A program made the translations under genes and the position numbers. A DNA stretch of 64,000 nucleotides, from positions 434,001 through 498,000 of the forward strand of contig CAVSID010000001.1 of the NCBI GenBank assembly GCA_963727915.1, read 5' to 3'. Numbering within the stretch: the first letter of the stretch is position 1; every line of letters starts with the position of its first letter. Positions 54,987 to 63,959 of this stretch are shown here, in pieces. The DNA is from CAWAND01 sp963727915 (lineage in GTDB: Bacteria; Chloroflexota; Anaerolineae; Anaerolineales; E44-bin32). Below the pieces are notes generated by a model. The model was not told where the DNA came from. It ran no database searches and was given only the letters and a program-made list of their open reading frames with translations.

Positions 54987-55776
54987 ATGAGTCTACCACA
55001 TCCTACTAACCAACGATGATGGCGTTCAGGCCCCGGGCCTGCTGGCGCTGGCGCAGAGGCTGTCCGAGGTTGGGGTGGTGACCGTGCTGGCGCCCGACCG
55101 CAACTGGTCGGCCTCGGGGCACGTCAAGACCATGCATCGCCCGCTCAGGACCTGGTCCACCTCACTGGCCGACGGATCTCCGGCCGTGGCCTGTGACGGG
55201 GCCCCATCAGATTGCGTTGCGCTGGCATTGCTGGGATTGGTCTCGCCCCAAGTGGACCTAGTCGTCTCGGGAATCAACCCCTCCGCCAACCTGGGCCATG
55301 ATGTAACCTACAGCGGCACGGTTACGGCTGCGATGGAGGCTGCCATCGCCGGCATCCCGGGAATCGCCGTGTCCTTGGATTCCCATGCCGATCACGACGG
55401 TCAGGTCGATTACAGCGCAGCCGCAGAGATCGCCCGTCAACTTGCCGAACAGGTTGCCGCCGACGGCTTGCCCGAAGGCGTCTTTCTCAACGTCAATTTG
55501 CCGTACCGTAGTTTGAATGATCTGGCAGGGGTGCGTTTTACCCGTCAGGGGTTGCGCCTCTACCGGGATGCCTTGGTCGAACGACTGGATCCTCGCGGCC
55601 GACCCTATTATTGGATCGGCGGCGAGGCCCCATCTGGGGTCGCCGAGCCGGGGACGGACTTCTGGGCACTTCAGGAGGGAATGGTCTCCGTCACGCCGCT
55701 TCAGCTTGACCTAACCGCCGTTGATCGGATCGCCGACTTTGACAAGTGGCACTTTTCTATCTCCAGCCATGACTGA
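54987..55776 (+). CDS. surE: 5'/3'-nucleotidase SurE
   Basis: Metal-dependent survival-protein phosphatase, about 263 residues. The metal-binding N-terminus HILLTNDDGVQAPGLLALAQ is present, as are VLAPDRNWSASGHV and LVVSGINPSANLGHDVTYSG. The ATG at 54987 is out of frame with HILLTNDDG by one base; a single extra base in ATGAGTC explains it (corrected start M-V-Y-H-I-L-L). No other start codon fits. Upstream of the kinase gene on the same strand. Confidence 0.9.
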
Positions 55777-55789
55777 TTGCGCCGGTTGT

Positions 55790-55818
55790 TTGACCCGCCT
55801 TTCCAATACGGCTAGAAT
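55790..55818 (+). promoter_or_regulatory. Promoter of the Ser/Thr kinase gene
   Basis: TTGACC (55790-55795), 17-bp spacer, TAGAAT (55813-55818). The -10 ends 7 nt before ATG 55826, so transcription should start at or one base before the start codon. Confidence 0.75.
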
Positions 55819-55825
55819 TTAGCCC

Positions 55826-57829
55826 ATGAGCCTAGAAATCGGTTCCATTCTCCACGATCGGTATCGAATTGACGGGCAGTTGGGCAAGGGCGGGATGGGG
55901 GCCGTGTTTTTGGCCTTCGACCAGACGCTCCAAATCAAGGTGGCCCTGAAAGAGAACCTGAACCTCAACCCCGAATCTGAGCGTCAGTTCCACCGCGAAG
56001 CTTCCCTGCTGGCCAGCCTTCGTCATCCCAACCTCCCCAGAGTGACCGACCACTTCATTCTCGAGGGCCGCCAGTATCTGGTGATGGACTACATTGAAGG
56101 AGAGGATCTTCACGCAAGAGCCCATCGGCAGCCTCCGACGCCGCCGGATGTGCTGCGCTGGGGCGACGCCGTGTGCGATGCGCTTGTCTATTTACACTCG
56201 CGCAAGCCCCCCGTCATCCACCGAGACATCAAACCCTCCAACATTAAGGTCCAGCCCGACGGCAACGTGGTTCTGGTTGATTTTGGGCTGGCCAAGGTCT
56301 TCGATCATCAACAGACCACTACCGGCGCCCGGGGCCTGACGCCCGGATTCTCGCCTCCCGAGCAGTACGGGAGCGGCCGGACGGACGCCCGCAGCGATCA
56401 ATATGCTCTGGCAGCCACAATGTACAACTTGCTGACGGGCTCAGCCCCTGCCGATAGCATCGAACGCATGATGGGGAATGATGAACTCAAGCCGGCCACG
56501 GCCCTGAACCCCGCCGTTCCCCCCAACGTTGAAGCGTGTTTGGAGCGGGCGCTGTCCATTTCGCAAGATCAGCGCTTCCCAGACGTGGCTACGTTCCGGG
56601 CGGCACTGAAAGGCCAAGGCCCTTCGCCCACCCTCCGCGCCGATCTCCCGACCATGAAGAAGGAGCCGTCGGGTCGGTCGGCCTGGTTGTGGCTGGGGAT
56701 CGCCGGCGCGGCGCTGGTAGGACTGGTTCTGGTGGGCGGGGGCGTGGCTCTGGCCCTTGCCGGAGGATTGCCGGGCGTACTCACTGGGGCAGCCACGGCG
56801 ACACAAGCCGAGGTGGTAGTCATTAACCCGTCCCCAACCACCGCGCCCGACACGTCGACCCCGGAGCCGACCGTGCCCCCGACCGAAGCCGGCACGCCGA
56901 CGCCCGCTCCGACCGAGACGCCAACCCAAGCGCCCATCGTGATCGGGGGCGGTGGCCGAATCGCGTTCGTGAGCGATCGCGGCGACGGGAACGCGCTTCA
57001 AATCTGGACCATGAATCCAGACGGAAGCCAGCCAAAGCAGATCACATTCGGGCCGGGGGACAAGCACCAGCCGCGCTGGTCTCCGGACGGCAAACGCATC
57101 CTTTATGTGGCGCCCGGTGGCCGCGACGACTATGGCAATGATCTTGGTCAAGACCTCTGGATCATCAACATCGATGGCACCCAGAACGAAAACGTCACCC
57201 ATCACGCCGGAGACGATGTCGACCCCGCCTGGTCACCCGACGGAAACTTGATCGCCTTCACCAGCAACCGCGTCAACAACCGCGATCAGGTCTTCTTACT
57301 CAACACGGACTGTATGGACGGCGGGGTTGATGCTTGCTGGTCTGTGAAACCCACCAATATCTCGGCGGGGTTCGCCGTCGAATCCTCGCCTGCGTGGTCG
57401 CCCGACGGAAACCAGATCGCCGTATCATCCTCCATCAACGGCGCCCCCGGGCGCATCTACCTCCATCTTCCTCGCCCGGGCGATCCAGAGCTGTTTGATC
57501 GCACCAATCACATCATTGGTGCCGAAAACCTCGACTGGGCCCCCGACAACTCGGGCATAGTCTTCGCCTGGATACAGCCCACCATGAACGAAATCTGGCT
57601 CGCCCGGCTTTCGGATCGGGGAGCCAATCCCCTCAAACTCACTAACAGCTTGGGCAACAAAGAGCCGGCGTATTCGTATGATGGGCAATGGATTGCCTTC
57701 ACCTCCACCCGGGACCAAAACCCCGAAATCTACACCATGACGGCCAACGGTTCGAACCAGACCAACGTATCCCAATCTCCGGGTAGCCGGGATATGGAGC
57801 CCGACTGGCAGCCGCCTGTCCAACCCTGA
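55826..57829 (+). CDS. Transmembrane Ser/Thr protein kinase with TolB-type propeller
   Basis: 667 residues. Kinase domain at residues 8-265: Gly loop GQLGKGGMGAVFLAFDQ, Lys in IKVALKENL, catalytic loop VIHRDIKPSNIKVQPDGN, DFG in VLVDFGLAKVFD. One membrane helix near residue 293-320 (WLGIAGAALVGLVLVGGGVA), a Thr/Pro linker, then an extracellular beta-propeller of WD40-like/TolB repeats (FVSDRGDGNALQIWTMNPDG, PRWSPDGKRILYVAPGG, DPAWSPDGNLIAFTSNR, YSYDGQWIAFTSTRDQNPEI). The propeller replaces the usual PASTA repeats as the sensor part. Probably leaderless. Confidence 0.93.
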   Translation: MSLEIGSILHDRYRIDGQLGKGGMGAVFLAFDQTLQIKVALKENLNLNPESERQFHREASLLASLRHPNLPRVTDHFILEGRQYLVMDYIEGEDLHARAHRQPPTPPDVLRWGDAVCDALVYLHSRKPPVIHRDIKPSNIKVQPDGNVVLVDFGLAKVFDHQQTTTGARGLTPGFSPPEQYGSGRTDARSDQYALAATMYNLLTGSAPADSIERMMGNDELKPATALNPAVPPNVEACLERALSISQDQRFPDVATFRAALKGQGPSPTLRADLPTMKKEPSGRSAWLWLGIAGAALVGLVLVGGGVALALAGGLPGVLTGAATATQAEVVVINPSPTTAPDTSTPEPTVPPTEAGTPTPAPTETPTQAPIVIGGGGRIAFVSDRGDGNALQIWTMNPDGSQPKQITFGPGDKHQPRWSPDGKRILYVAPGGRDDYGNDLGQDLWIINIDGTQNENVTHHAGDDVDPAWSPDGNLIAFTSNRVNNRDQVFLLNTDCMDGGVDACWSVKPTNISAGFAVESSPAWSPDGNQIAVSSSINGAPGRIYLHLPRPGDPELFDRTNHIIGAENLDWAPDNSGIVFAWIQPTMNEIWLARLSDRGANPLKLTNSLGNKEPAYSYDGQWIAFTSTRDQNPEIYTMTANGSNQTNVSQSPGSRDMEPDWQPPVQP

Positions 57830-57846
57830 ACGAACCTCGAACCCAA

Positions 57847-57869
57847 ACAGCCTGCTGGCAGCAGGCTGT
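57847..57869. terminator. Bidirectional terminator
   Basis: Ten-bp stem ACAGCCTGCT with loop GGC, TTTT on the plus side and AAA before it, between the convergent kinase and PBP-like genes. Confidence 0.8.
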
Positions 57870-57907
57870 TTTGAGTCTGAATGGGACCCACGCGGTCAAG
57901 ATCTGGA

Positions 57908-60820
57908 TTAACGAAGGACGTTGAAGGGAATATCTCCCGTCGTGGCCCGATTCCCAACCTCATCGTAAGCGGTCACCACGAGTGTGTGTTGCCCAACGCT
58001 AGCTGAACGCCACAAGAAGCTGAACGGGGCATCCGTAACCGAGGCAAGCATCTCACCGTCGATCTCGAATGTGACACGGGCGACATTATGCTCGTCTGAG
58101 GCTTCGCTTTCGATGAGGACACGCCCAGTGACGTCTGCCGTCAGGGACTGCCCCGCCGAAGGGGATATCACCGACACGCTAGGCGACAGGTTGTCCAACG
58201 TGAGCGGCAGGGCGTCCGTCTTGATCTGCCCATCCTTGCCCACCACCTGGAGCTGAATTGTGTACAGGCCGTTCAATCCACGTGAGTCCCACGACGCCAA
58301 GAGCCCGTTCGACATGGGTCGAGCCTGGTCTTCCCCGATCTGTACCCACTGATCCGGATTGAGGCCCTTACCGTATTGAAGCCTGTAGTATTGGAAACCT
58401 TCTGTCCTGGCCGATCCGCGGAGTTGGACCTCTCCCCCCACGACGGCAAACAGGGCCGGCGAACTCAAGTGGACCTCCCGGTCCACGGGTCGATTGCCAT
58501 CGATAGGATCATATTCTTGTGGTGGCTGGTCGATACCCGCCGACTGAGCCCAGGCGAGCGCCTCAGGCGGGGGCACCAGAAAGACTTTCTCTTGTACCTG
58601 GTCCAGAGGTGTGAACAGGGTGGCAAGTTTGCCGGTTTCCACATCTATCTTGAATGGCTGATAAAGGTTGTCCGACGCCGTGGGTTCCGTGCCCTGGATG
58701 AAGACTTCCTTGACCACTTGCGGGCAGTACTGAGTCGGCAACAACCCCGATGGGTCGCACACATCCACCTGGCTCATCGCCGGCGGCGGCGTCCAATCGG
58801 AAGCAGGCTGCTCTCGGCTGGCATATTGCACGAGGGCGCGCCAGATCGGCGCCGCTCCATTGGCCCGGTCGACGTGGCTCATACGGGTTCGGTCCTCGTT
58901 TCCGATCCACACTCCGACTGTCAGTTCGGGCGTATAGCCTATGGTCCAACTCCCGCTCCCTTCGGGATCCAAGGTTGACGTTGCTGCAGCCGGCCGACCA
59001 ACATCCAGAACATTCGCCTGGCCCAGCGTCGGCCAACGCGCCAAATCGTCGCTGAGGACGTCGTTAATGAGATACGCAAGCTGCGGGCTGACAACCGATC
59101 GCGTGCTGGATTGCTCCTCGAAGGTGACGTGGCCGTACACATCCTCAACCTGCAGGACCACGGCCGGGGAGAGTACACCTCCGTCAGCCTCTGCCTGACC
59201 AGGAACGCCAGTCATCGTCCCGTTGTGCGCCAGGACAGAATAGGCGAACCCCAGATCAATCAAGCTGGCTTCACCGGTAAGCTGGCCACCTTCGATCACC
59301 GGGGCCTCTACTCCCATCTGGCGCGCCGTCCTTTGAACGTTCTCCGGCCCCACGAGCATCATCGTCCTCACGGCCGCCGCCATATAGTCGTTCGCTATGG
59401 CCGTGCGCATCCGAACTGGGCCGTGGTATGGCTGGTCGCCCCCCGATATCGGACCACCGTCCGGAGGAAGGTCAAGAATCATGCTCCCGGGCGCATAGCC
59501 GCGGGCAAACGCCGTCAGGTAGACGATCGGACTTAGCACTTGCCCGGCGGCATGGCCCATCGTGGCGGCCCCATCGGAGCCGGGTAGATTAGCTAGGGCA
59601 AGCACCCCCCCCGTGGACGGATCCGTTACCATAACCGCCCCTTCCCGGACGTTGTGATCCACGCTCGAGTCGCTTGGCCGAACGGGTGGCAAGAACCCAG
59701 ACGCCAAGCATGGTCGGTTACCCTCAGCCAAGACAGTGGCACCCGGGGGCTCACCGTCCAACCTCGCCAGATGGGTCTCCAGGGTGCACTCTGTCTGCAG
59801 CTGCAGGTCGTAGTCAATCGACGTGATGATCCGAACACCACCTCTGCCTACCGCATCCGGACCGAATGTCCTTGTGAATCGGTCGAGGACCAGCTTGCTC
59901 AAGTCAGACCGGCCGTCGCTTGACTTCACGTCGGCGGCGCTCGCATATTCAAGGATTTCAGCCCGGGCGATAGACGCCTGCACCTGGTTGATGTAACCCA
60001 GTTTCAGCATCTTCGAGAGGACCTGGCCCTGATTCCTTTTTGCGTCATCGGGGGCCTGGAGAGGGTTCACGTCTGGACGGCTGGGGATGGCTGCCAATTG
60101 GGCACTTTCAGCCAAGTCAAGATCATGGGCGTGCTTGCCAAAATAGACCAACGCCGCCGCATCCGCGCCGACGGCCATCGATCCAAAGTTGGCGCTGTTG
60201 AGGTACCAGGTCAAAATCTGCTCTTTGTCGTAGCGTGCCTCTAGCCGTTCACCCAACAGAGCAAGGCGAAAGTCGCGCCGCAGGCTACCATCGGCATATG
60301 TTTGAAGTGGGAGCAAGGTCGATGCAGCCACCTGCTCGGAAAGGCCCAATGGCGCCGGCGCCGATGAGAATGGCAGCAAGTCTCGCATCATCCGAAGGCC
60401 AAGACTGGCGGGCGTGACCGCCGGAGCTTCCCAGAACTGCGGGTCCTGCCCAGCAAGAATGGCCTGGATCAGCACCTGGGGCGCTGCATTCTTGTCAGCC
60501 GGATCCAAACTCACCCACTGCTGCTCATCGGCAGCCGGATTGATCCACGTCGCGAGAACGTGCTCCCCGCTGTGATCGTAGATTCTTATCGGGGTGAAGC
60601 TTGGGTTCGAGGCTGGCCCGAAGAAGGCCTGAACGTCTTCAACCGCCGGCACGGCTTGGGCGAAGTCGAGGTAAAGGAATGCGATGCCGGTGGAGATGCT
60701 TCCGATAACAAGTGTGATCAGCACGACCGCCGTCAGGAGAATGCCTGCCATGGCATTCCATCGAGCGGCCGAATCTCGGCTGCGCCGGCGGGCTCGTGCG
60801 ACTACGATTGCGGAGGGCAT
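57908..60820 (-). CDS. Catalytically degenerate class A penicillin-binding protein homologue
   Basis: 970 residues, intact frame. One N-terminal membrane helix (about 25-50). A GT51-like domain is clear (RLALLGERLEARYDKEQILT, WYLNSANFGSMAVGADAAAL, VYFGKHAHDLDLAESAQLAA), but the catalytic ED-x2-F motif reads GQDPQFWEAPAV (Gln125 for Glu, no His). A transpeptidase-like domain follows (ITSIDYDLQLQTECTLETHL, WTIGYTPELTVGVWIGNEDR), yet SxxK reads QVLS (427-430), SxN reads DYM (478-480) and KTG reads ATS (613-615). The C-terminal 180 residues include an Ig-like repeat. Probably a structural or binding protein. A TAGAAT ends 8 nt before the ATG. Confidence 0.85.
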   Translation of the reverse strand: MPSAIVVARARRRSRDSAARWNAMAGILLTAVVLITLVIGSISTGIAFLYLDFAQAVPAVEDVQAFFGPASNPSFTPIRIYDHSGEHVLATWINPAADEQQWVSLDPADKNAAPQVLIQAILAGQDPQFWEAPAVTPASLGLRMMRDLLPFSSAPAPLGLSEQVAASTLLPLQTYADGSLRRDFRLALLGERLEARYDKEQILTWYLNSANFGSMAVGADAAALVYFGKHAHDLDLAESAQLAAIPSRPDVNPLQAPDDAKRNQGQVLSKMLKLGYINQVQASIARAEILEYASAADVKSSDGRSDLSKLVLDRFTRTFGPDAVGRGGVRIITSIDYDLQLQTECTLETHLARLDGEPPGATVLAEGNRPCLASGFLPPVRPSDSSVDHNVREGAVMVTDPSTGGVLALANLPGSDGAATMGHAAGQVLSPIVYLTAFARGYAPGSMILDLPPDGGPISGGDQPYHGPVRMRTAIANDYMAAAVRTMMLVGPENVQRTARQMGVEAPVIEGGQLTGEASLIDLGFAYSVLAHNGTMTGVPGQAEADGGVLSPAVVLQVEDVYGHVTFEEQSSTRSVVSPQLAYLINDVLSDDLARWPTLGQANVLDVGRPAAATSTLDPEGSGSWTIGYTPELTVGVWIGNEDRTRMSHVDRANGAAPIWRALVQYASREQPASDWTPPPAMSQVDVCDPSGLLPTQYCPQVVKEVFIQGTEPTASDNLYQPFKIDVETGKLATLFTPLDQVQEKVFLVPPPEALAWAQSAGIDQPPQEYDPIDGNRPVDREVHLSSPALFAVVGGEVQLRGSARTEGFQYYRLQYGKGLNPDQWVQIGEDQARPMSNGLLASWDSRGLNGLYTIQLQVVGKDGQIKTDALPLTLDNLSPSVSVISPSAGQSLTADVTGRVLIESEASDEHNVARVTFEIDGEMLASVTDAPFSFLWRSASVGQHTLVVTAYDEVGNRATTGDIPFNVLR

Positions 60821-60828
60821 GAATCGCT

Positions 60829-60834
60829 ATTCTA
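60829..60834 (-). promoter_or_regulatory. -10 hexamer of the PBP-like gene
   Basis: TAGAAT on the minus strand ending 8 nt before ATG 60820; there is no SD and no convincing -35. Fits a leaderless transcript. Confidence 0.4.
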
Positions 60835-60915
60835 CCTGTATGTCGGCTGTGCGACCTGCGCAAGACACGTGCAAGTCACATGCCCCAGTGCAGACTGATT
60901 CGGCATGTCCCGAAA

Positions 60916-60924
60916 TGCTACAAT
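60916..60924 (+). promoter_or_regulatory. Extended -10 promoter upstream of lipB
   Basis: TG-C-TACAAT. The start site would fall at about 60931-60933, on an ATG that opens a 35-codon frame ending on the lipB start codon. Confidence 0.45.
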
Positions 60925-60932
60925 GCATTCGC

Positions 60933-61040
60933 ATGGGCGTGAAAGCACTCCATCCATCCACAGCAGATCGTTGTCCGCCAACCGTTCGGCCTGACCGAAT
61001 GGGCAGCGCCTCGCGCTGCCTGCCTGGCGCTTGTCGATGA
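60933..61040 (+). CDS. Possible leader peptide upstream of lipB
   Basis: A 35-codon frame (MGVKALHPSTADRCPPTVRP and on). Its ATG lies 8 nt after a -10 element and its TGA overlaps the lipB ATG as ATGA. It might be a coupled leader peptide, or, if an indel is hidden here, an N-terminal part of LipB. No homology recognised. Confidence 0.3.
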   Translation: MGVKALHPSTADRCPPTVRPDRMGSASRCLPGACR

Positions 61041-61825
61041 TCCGCCCAGATGCTGGCGAGTCGCCGGGGCCGGTGACATGCGAGTATGTCTTCTTGGGCC
61101 GCATGGATTACACAGAAGCTTGGACGATGCAGAGCCAACTGGCAAGGGAAATCGCCGCTGGCAGGCATCCTGCTACTCTGCTTCTTCTCGAGCACCAGCA
61201 CACCTACACATTTGGCCGCTCTGGCCACAGGGAGAATCTGCTCTGGAATGACGAGCTATTGAACCGACGGGGTGTTTCAGTTCACTGGGTAGACCGAGGC
61301 GGGGACATCACATATCATGGGCCGGGCCAGCTGGTCGGCTATCCGCTCATACCGCTCGGGCGGGTGAATGGCGACGGACGCCTTCCGAGGGCCGACTACG
61401 TTGGCTATGTTCGCCGGCTGGAAACCACCCTGATCCGCACGTTCGCCAGTTTCGGGCTCGTGACCGGACAGGTGGAAGGACTGACCGGCGTCTGGATTCA
61501 GCCCGATGTCGCCTCCCGCTGTCCTCACTGTCCACCACAAGCCCGCCGCATGCCCAGCAAGTTAGCTGCCATTGGCGTCAAGGTCGATGTGAACGGCATC
61601 AGCCGGCATGGTTTTGCGCTTAACGTGGATCCCGATATGTCGTATTGGGAGGGGATTGTCCCATGTGGGCTGCCCGATCACCCGGTCGTCTCCATGGCCG
61701 ATTTGGTTTGGGATCCCCCCAGGCTTGAGACGGTTGCCGATGCTCTCGTATCGGCTTTCGGCGAGGTCTTCGGCTTCCAGATGTCCCCCACCACGCTGCA
61801 CCAGATCCGGGACGATGCCGCCTAG
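61037..61825 (+). CDS. lipB: Octanoyltransferase LipB
   Basis: Transfers octanoate from ACP to lipoyl domains, such as that of the E2 encoded at 11353-12666. 262 residues. Conserved HWVDRGGDITYHGPGQLVGY, catalytic Lys in SKLAAIGVKVDVNG, HGFALNVDPD, and catalytic Cys in GIVPCGLPDHPVVSM. Between TGVWI and SKLAAIG there are about 18 extra residues containing CPHC. ATG 61037 has no SD; TTG 61031 is an alternative. Confidence 0.92.
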   Translation: MIRPDAGESPGPVTCEYVFLGRMDYTEAWTMQSQLAREIAAGRHPATLLLLEHQHTYTFGRSGHRENLLWNDELLNRRGVSVHWVDRGGDITYHGPGQLVGYPLIPLGRVNGDGRLPRADYVGYVRRLETTLIRTFASFGLVTGQVEGLTGVWIQPDVASRCPHCPPQARRMPSKLAAIGVKVDVNGISRHGFALNVDPDMSYWEGIVPCGLPDHPVVSMADLVWDPPRLETVADALVSAFGEVFGFQMSPTTLHQIRDDAA

Positions 61826-61912
61826 TGCACCCTTTCCCCTCCAGTCAACCCCCATATGCTGGGCACGATTGTTGCACGCCCAGGCATAGGCCAGAAGCTG
61901 GTGGAGGCGGTC

Positions 61913-62902
61913 ATGAAGACTTTGCTCTCAATCGACGGCGGAGGCATCCGCGGCATCATTCCGCTCACCTGTCTGGTGCAGCTTGAATCCCATCTCGGGG
62001 GAGCCTGCCACGAGATCTTCGACATGATCGGTGGGACATCCACCGGCGCCGTGATCGCCGCCGGCTTGTCCCTCGGGGTCAGCGCACGCGGTTTGCTGGC
62101 TCTCTACAAGCACTTTGCCCAAGAGGCCTTCCAGCGCTTACCCTGGTGGGAGATCCTATTCAACCTGGGCAACCACCGCTACGCCAATGATTTCGTTGCC
62201 TCCATGCTCGATGAGATCGGCGCCGATCGACCCATCAACAGCCTGCCCATGGATATCTTGATCACCGCCAAAAACACCCGCTCCGGCCGCACGGACTTCT
62301 TCGTCCGTGACCACGCCGGAGCAAATGCTGCGCTTTGGGGCACGCTTTCATTGAAGGATGCCGTCCTGGCCAGCATCGCCGCCCCGACGTACTTTCCCGC
62401 CCACAGCGCGACCGTGATGGGCGTTGAACACACCTGGGTGGATGGTGGGGTTGGTGTGGCCGGGAATCCGTGCTACCAGCTTGCCGTGGAAGCCCTCCAT
62501 TACTCAGGAGGAGCGTACCCGACGGGCGACACGCGCTTGTATTCCTTCGGGACGGGGAGGGCCCCCCACACGATCGATGCCGGAGGAGCTTCCTTTCTCG
62601 GCTGGGCGCTTTGGACATTGGATGAGGTACTTGACGACGCCGCCGAATGGCAGACGTATGTCACACGCCAGGAATATGACCGCACCCGCCGCCTGGCGTT
62701 CCGGCGCTACCAGATCGATTTGGCCGAAGACGTCTTGCACAAACTTGGCATCGTCATTCCGGATGGAACCGACATCGGCAAGGTCGGGCTCGACGCCGTC
62801 TGGGCGGTGGACCTGCTGGAACAGATCGGCCGAGCTTTTGCCAATAAGATTGACTTTGACGCTCTAGACGGTCTTCATCTGAAGACCGCGGCTGGTTGGT
62901 AG
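61913..62902 (+). CDS. Patatin-like phospholipase
   Basis: 329 residues. Glycine-rich oxyanion motif LLSIDGGGIRGIIPL at residues 4-18, nucleophile GGTSTGAVIA, and the dyad Asp in TWVDGGVGVAGNP. Of the plant-patatin/CapV-like type with DGGGxRG, unlike the GGGNYG form of the patatin at 22861. SD GGAGG lies 5 nt before ATG 61913. It follows lipB by 87 bp on the same strand; no effector or sensor gene lies beside it. Confidence 0.9.
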   Translation: MKTLLSIDGGGIRGIIPLTCLVQLESHLGGACHEIFDMIGGTSTGAVIAAGLSLGVSARGLLALYKHFAQEAFQRLPWWEILFNLGNHRYANDFVASMLDEIGADRPINSLPMDILITAKNTRSGRTDFFVRDHAGANAALWGTLSLKDAVLASIAAPTYFPAHSATVMGVEHTWVDGGVGVAGNPCYQLAVEALHYSGGAYPTGDTRLYSFGTGRAPHTIDAGGASFLGWALWTLDEVLDDAAEWQTYVTRQEYDRTRRLAFRRYQIDLAEDVLHKLGIVIPDGTDIGKVGLDAVWAVDLLEQIGRAFANKIDFDALDGLHLKTAAGW

Positions 62903-62909
62903 GCATTCT

Positions 62910-63876
62910 CTAGGCTTCCGCCTCAGATCCCTTCCCGAGGACCAATTCGATCTCTTCCAGGACGTCTCCGCTGAGCTTGTCTAGCACGCTCGGCGCTTCC
63001 AAATTCTGTTTCAACTGGGCTGTCTTTGTGGCGCCGGTGATGACGCTCGTTAATTGAGGCACACGCAGCAGCCAACCGATCGCCAACTGAGCCATGCTGA
63101 CCCGCAGTCTCTCGGCGATGTCGGTGAGTTTCCTGACCTTCTCCAACCGGCTTTCGGTTATGACCTCTGTCGCCCACTCCTGGTCCCTTCCCAGGCGAGT
63201 GCCCTGTGGCACACCCTGGTTGTACTTCCCCGACAACAGCCCAAACTCGAGCGGGCTCCAAGAGACCATGCCGAAACCCAAGTCGTCTGAAGCAGGGGCA
63301 AGCTCGTCTTCGACTCGCCTGCGCACCAGCATGTTGTAGTGCGGCTGCTCGACCATCGGCGGGTACGAGATTCCACTGCCTCGCCACCTTGTGGGCATGG
63401 GCAATCTGTGCCGCGCGCCACTCGGAGGTTCCCCAGTACAGGATCTTCCCTTGGTGCACCAAGTCATCCATTGTCCTGACAATCTCTTCCATCGGCGTGT
63501 CGGGGTCGTAGCGGTGGCAGAAATAGAGATCCAGGTGGTCGGTTCCCAGGCGCTTTAGCGAGGCGTGAATCGACTCGGTGATGTGCTTACGGGAAAGACC
63601 TCTTCCGTTGGGCCCTTCCATCGTCTTCCAGAAGACCTTGCTCGAAATCACCAGACTCTCGCGAGGCAGGTCTTTGATGGCTCTGCCCATGACCTCCTCG
63701 GCCCGACCTTTGGCATAGATATCGGCGTTGTCGAAATAATTGACGCCCTGCTCATAGGCGAGATGCATGAGCTCCGAGGCCGTCTCCTCATCAATTTGGT
63801 CCCCGAAGGTAACCCATGCACCGAGGGCAATTTCGCTGATCATCAGGCCGGTCCGGCCCATGCGACGATAATTCAT
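62910..63876 (-). CDS. Aldo/keto reductase, Kv-beta (shaker) type, frameshifted
   Basis: NADPH-dependent carbonyl reductase, about 322 codons. MNYRRMGRTGLMISEIALGA, catalytic Asp/Tyr in YFDNADIYAKGRAEEVMGRA, Lys in LVISSKVFW, His in DLYFCHRYDPDTPMEEIV, GLSRKHITESIHASLKRLG and the cofactor end VPQLTSVITGATKTAQLKQN. A +1 shift near 63380. The physiological substrate is unknown. Converges on the patatin gene with 7 bp between the stops. Confidence 0.88.
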
Positions 63877-63915
63877 GTTCGGCTCCGTTCACAGTTGTCC
63901 GTCCAGTACCTAAGG

Positions 63916-63921
63916 ATTATA
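63916..63921 (-). promoter_or_regulatory. -10 hexamer of the aldo/keto reductase gene
   Basis: TATAAT on the minus strand, about 40 nt before ATG 63876; the -35 is poor. Confidence 0.4.
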
Positions 63922-63950
63922 TCGACCGCGCAAGGGGCATCCTTTCTTCA

Positions 63951-63959
63951 TGCTATACT
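63951..63959 (+). promoter_or_regulatory. Extended -10 for a gene beyond the window
   Basis: TG-C-TATACT on the plus strand, divergent from the aldo/keto reductase. No coding start is seen before the window ends. Confidence 0.35.

Noticed and set aside
61913..62902. CBASS-type antiphage system based on the DGGGxRG patatin
   Set aside because: No nucleotidyltransferase or ancillary defence gene is adjacent; the neighbours are lipB and an aldo/keto reductase.
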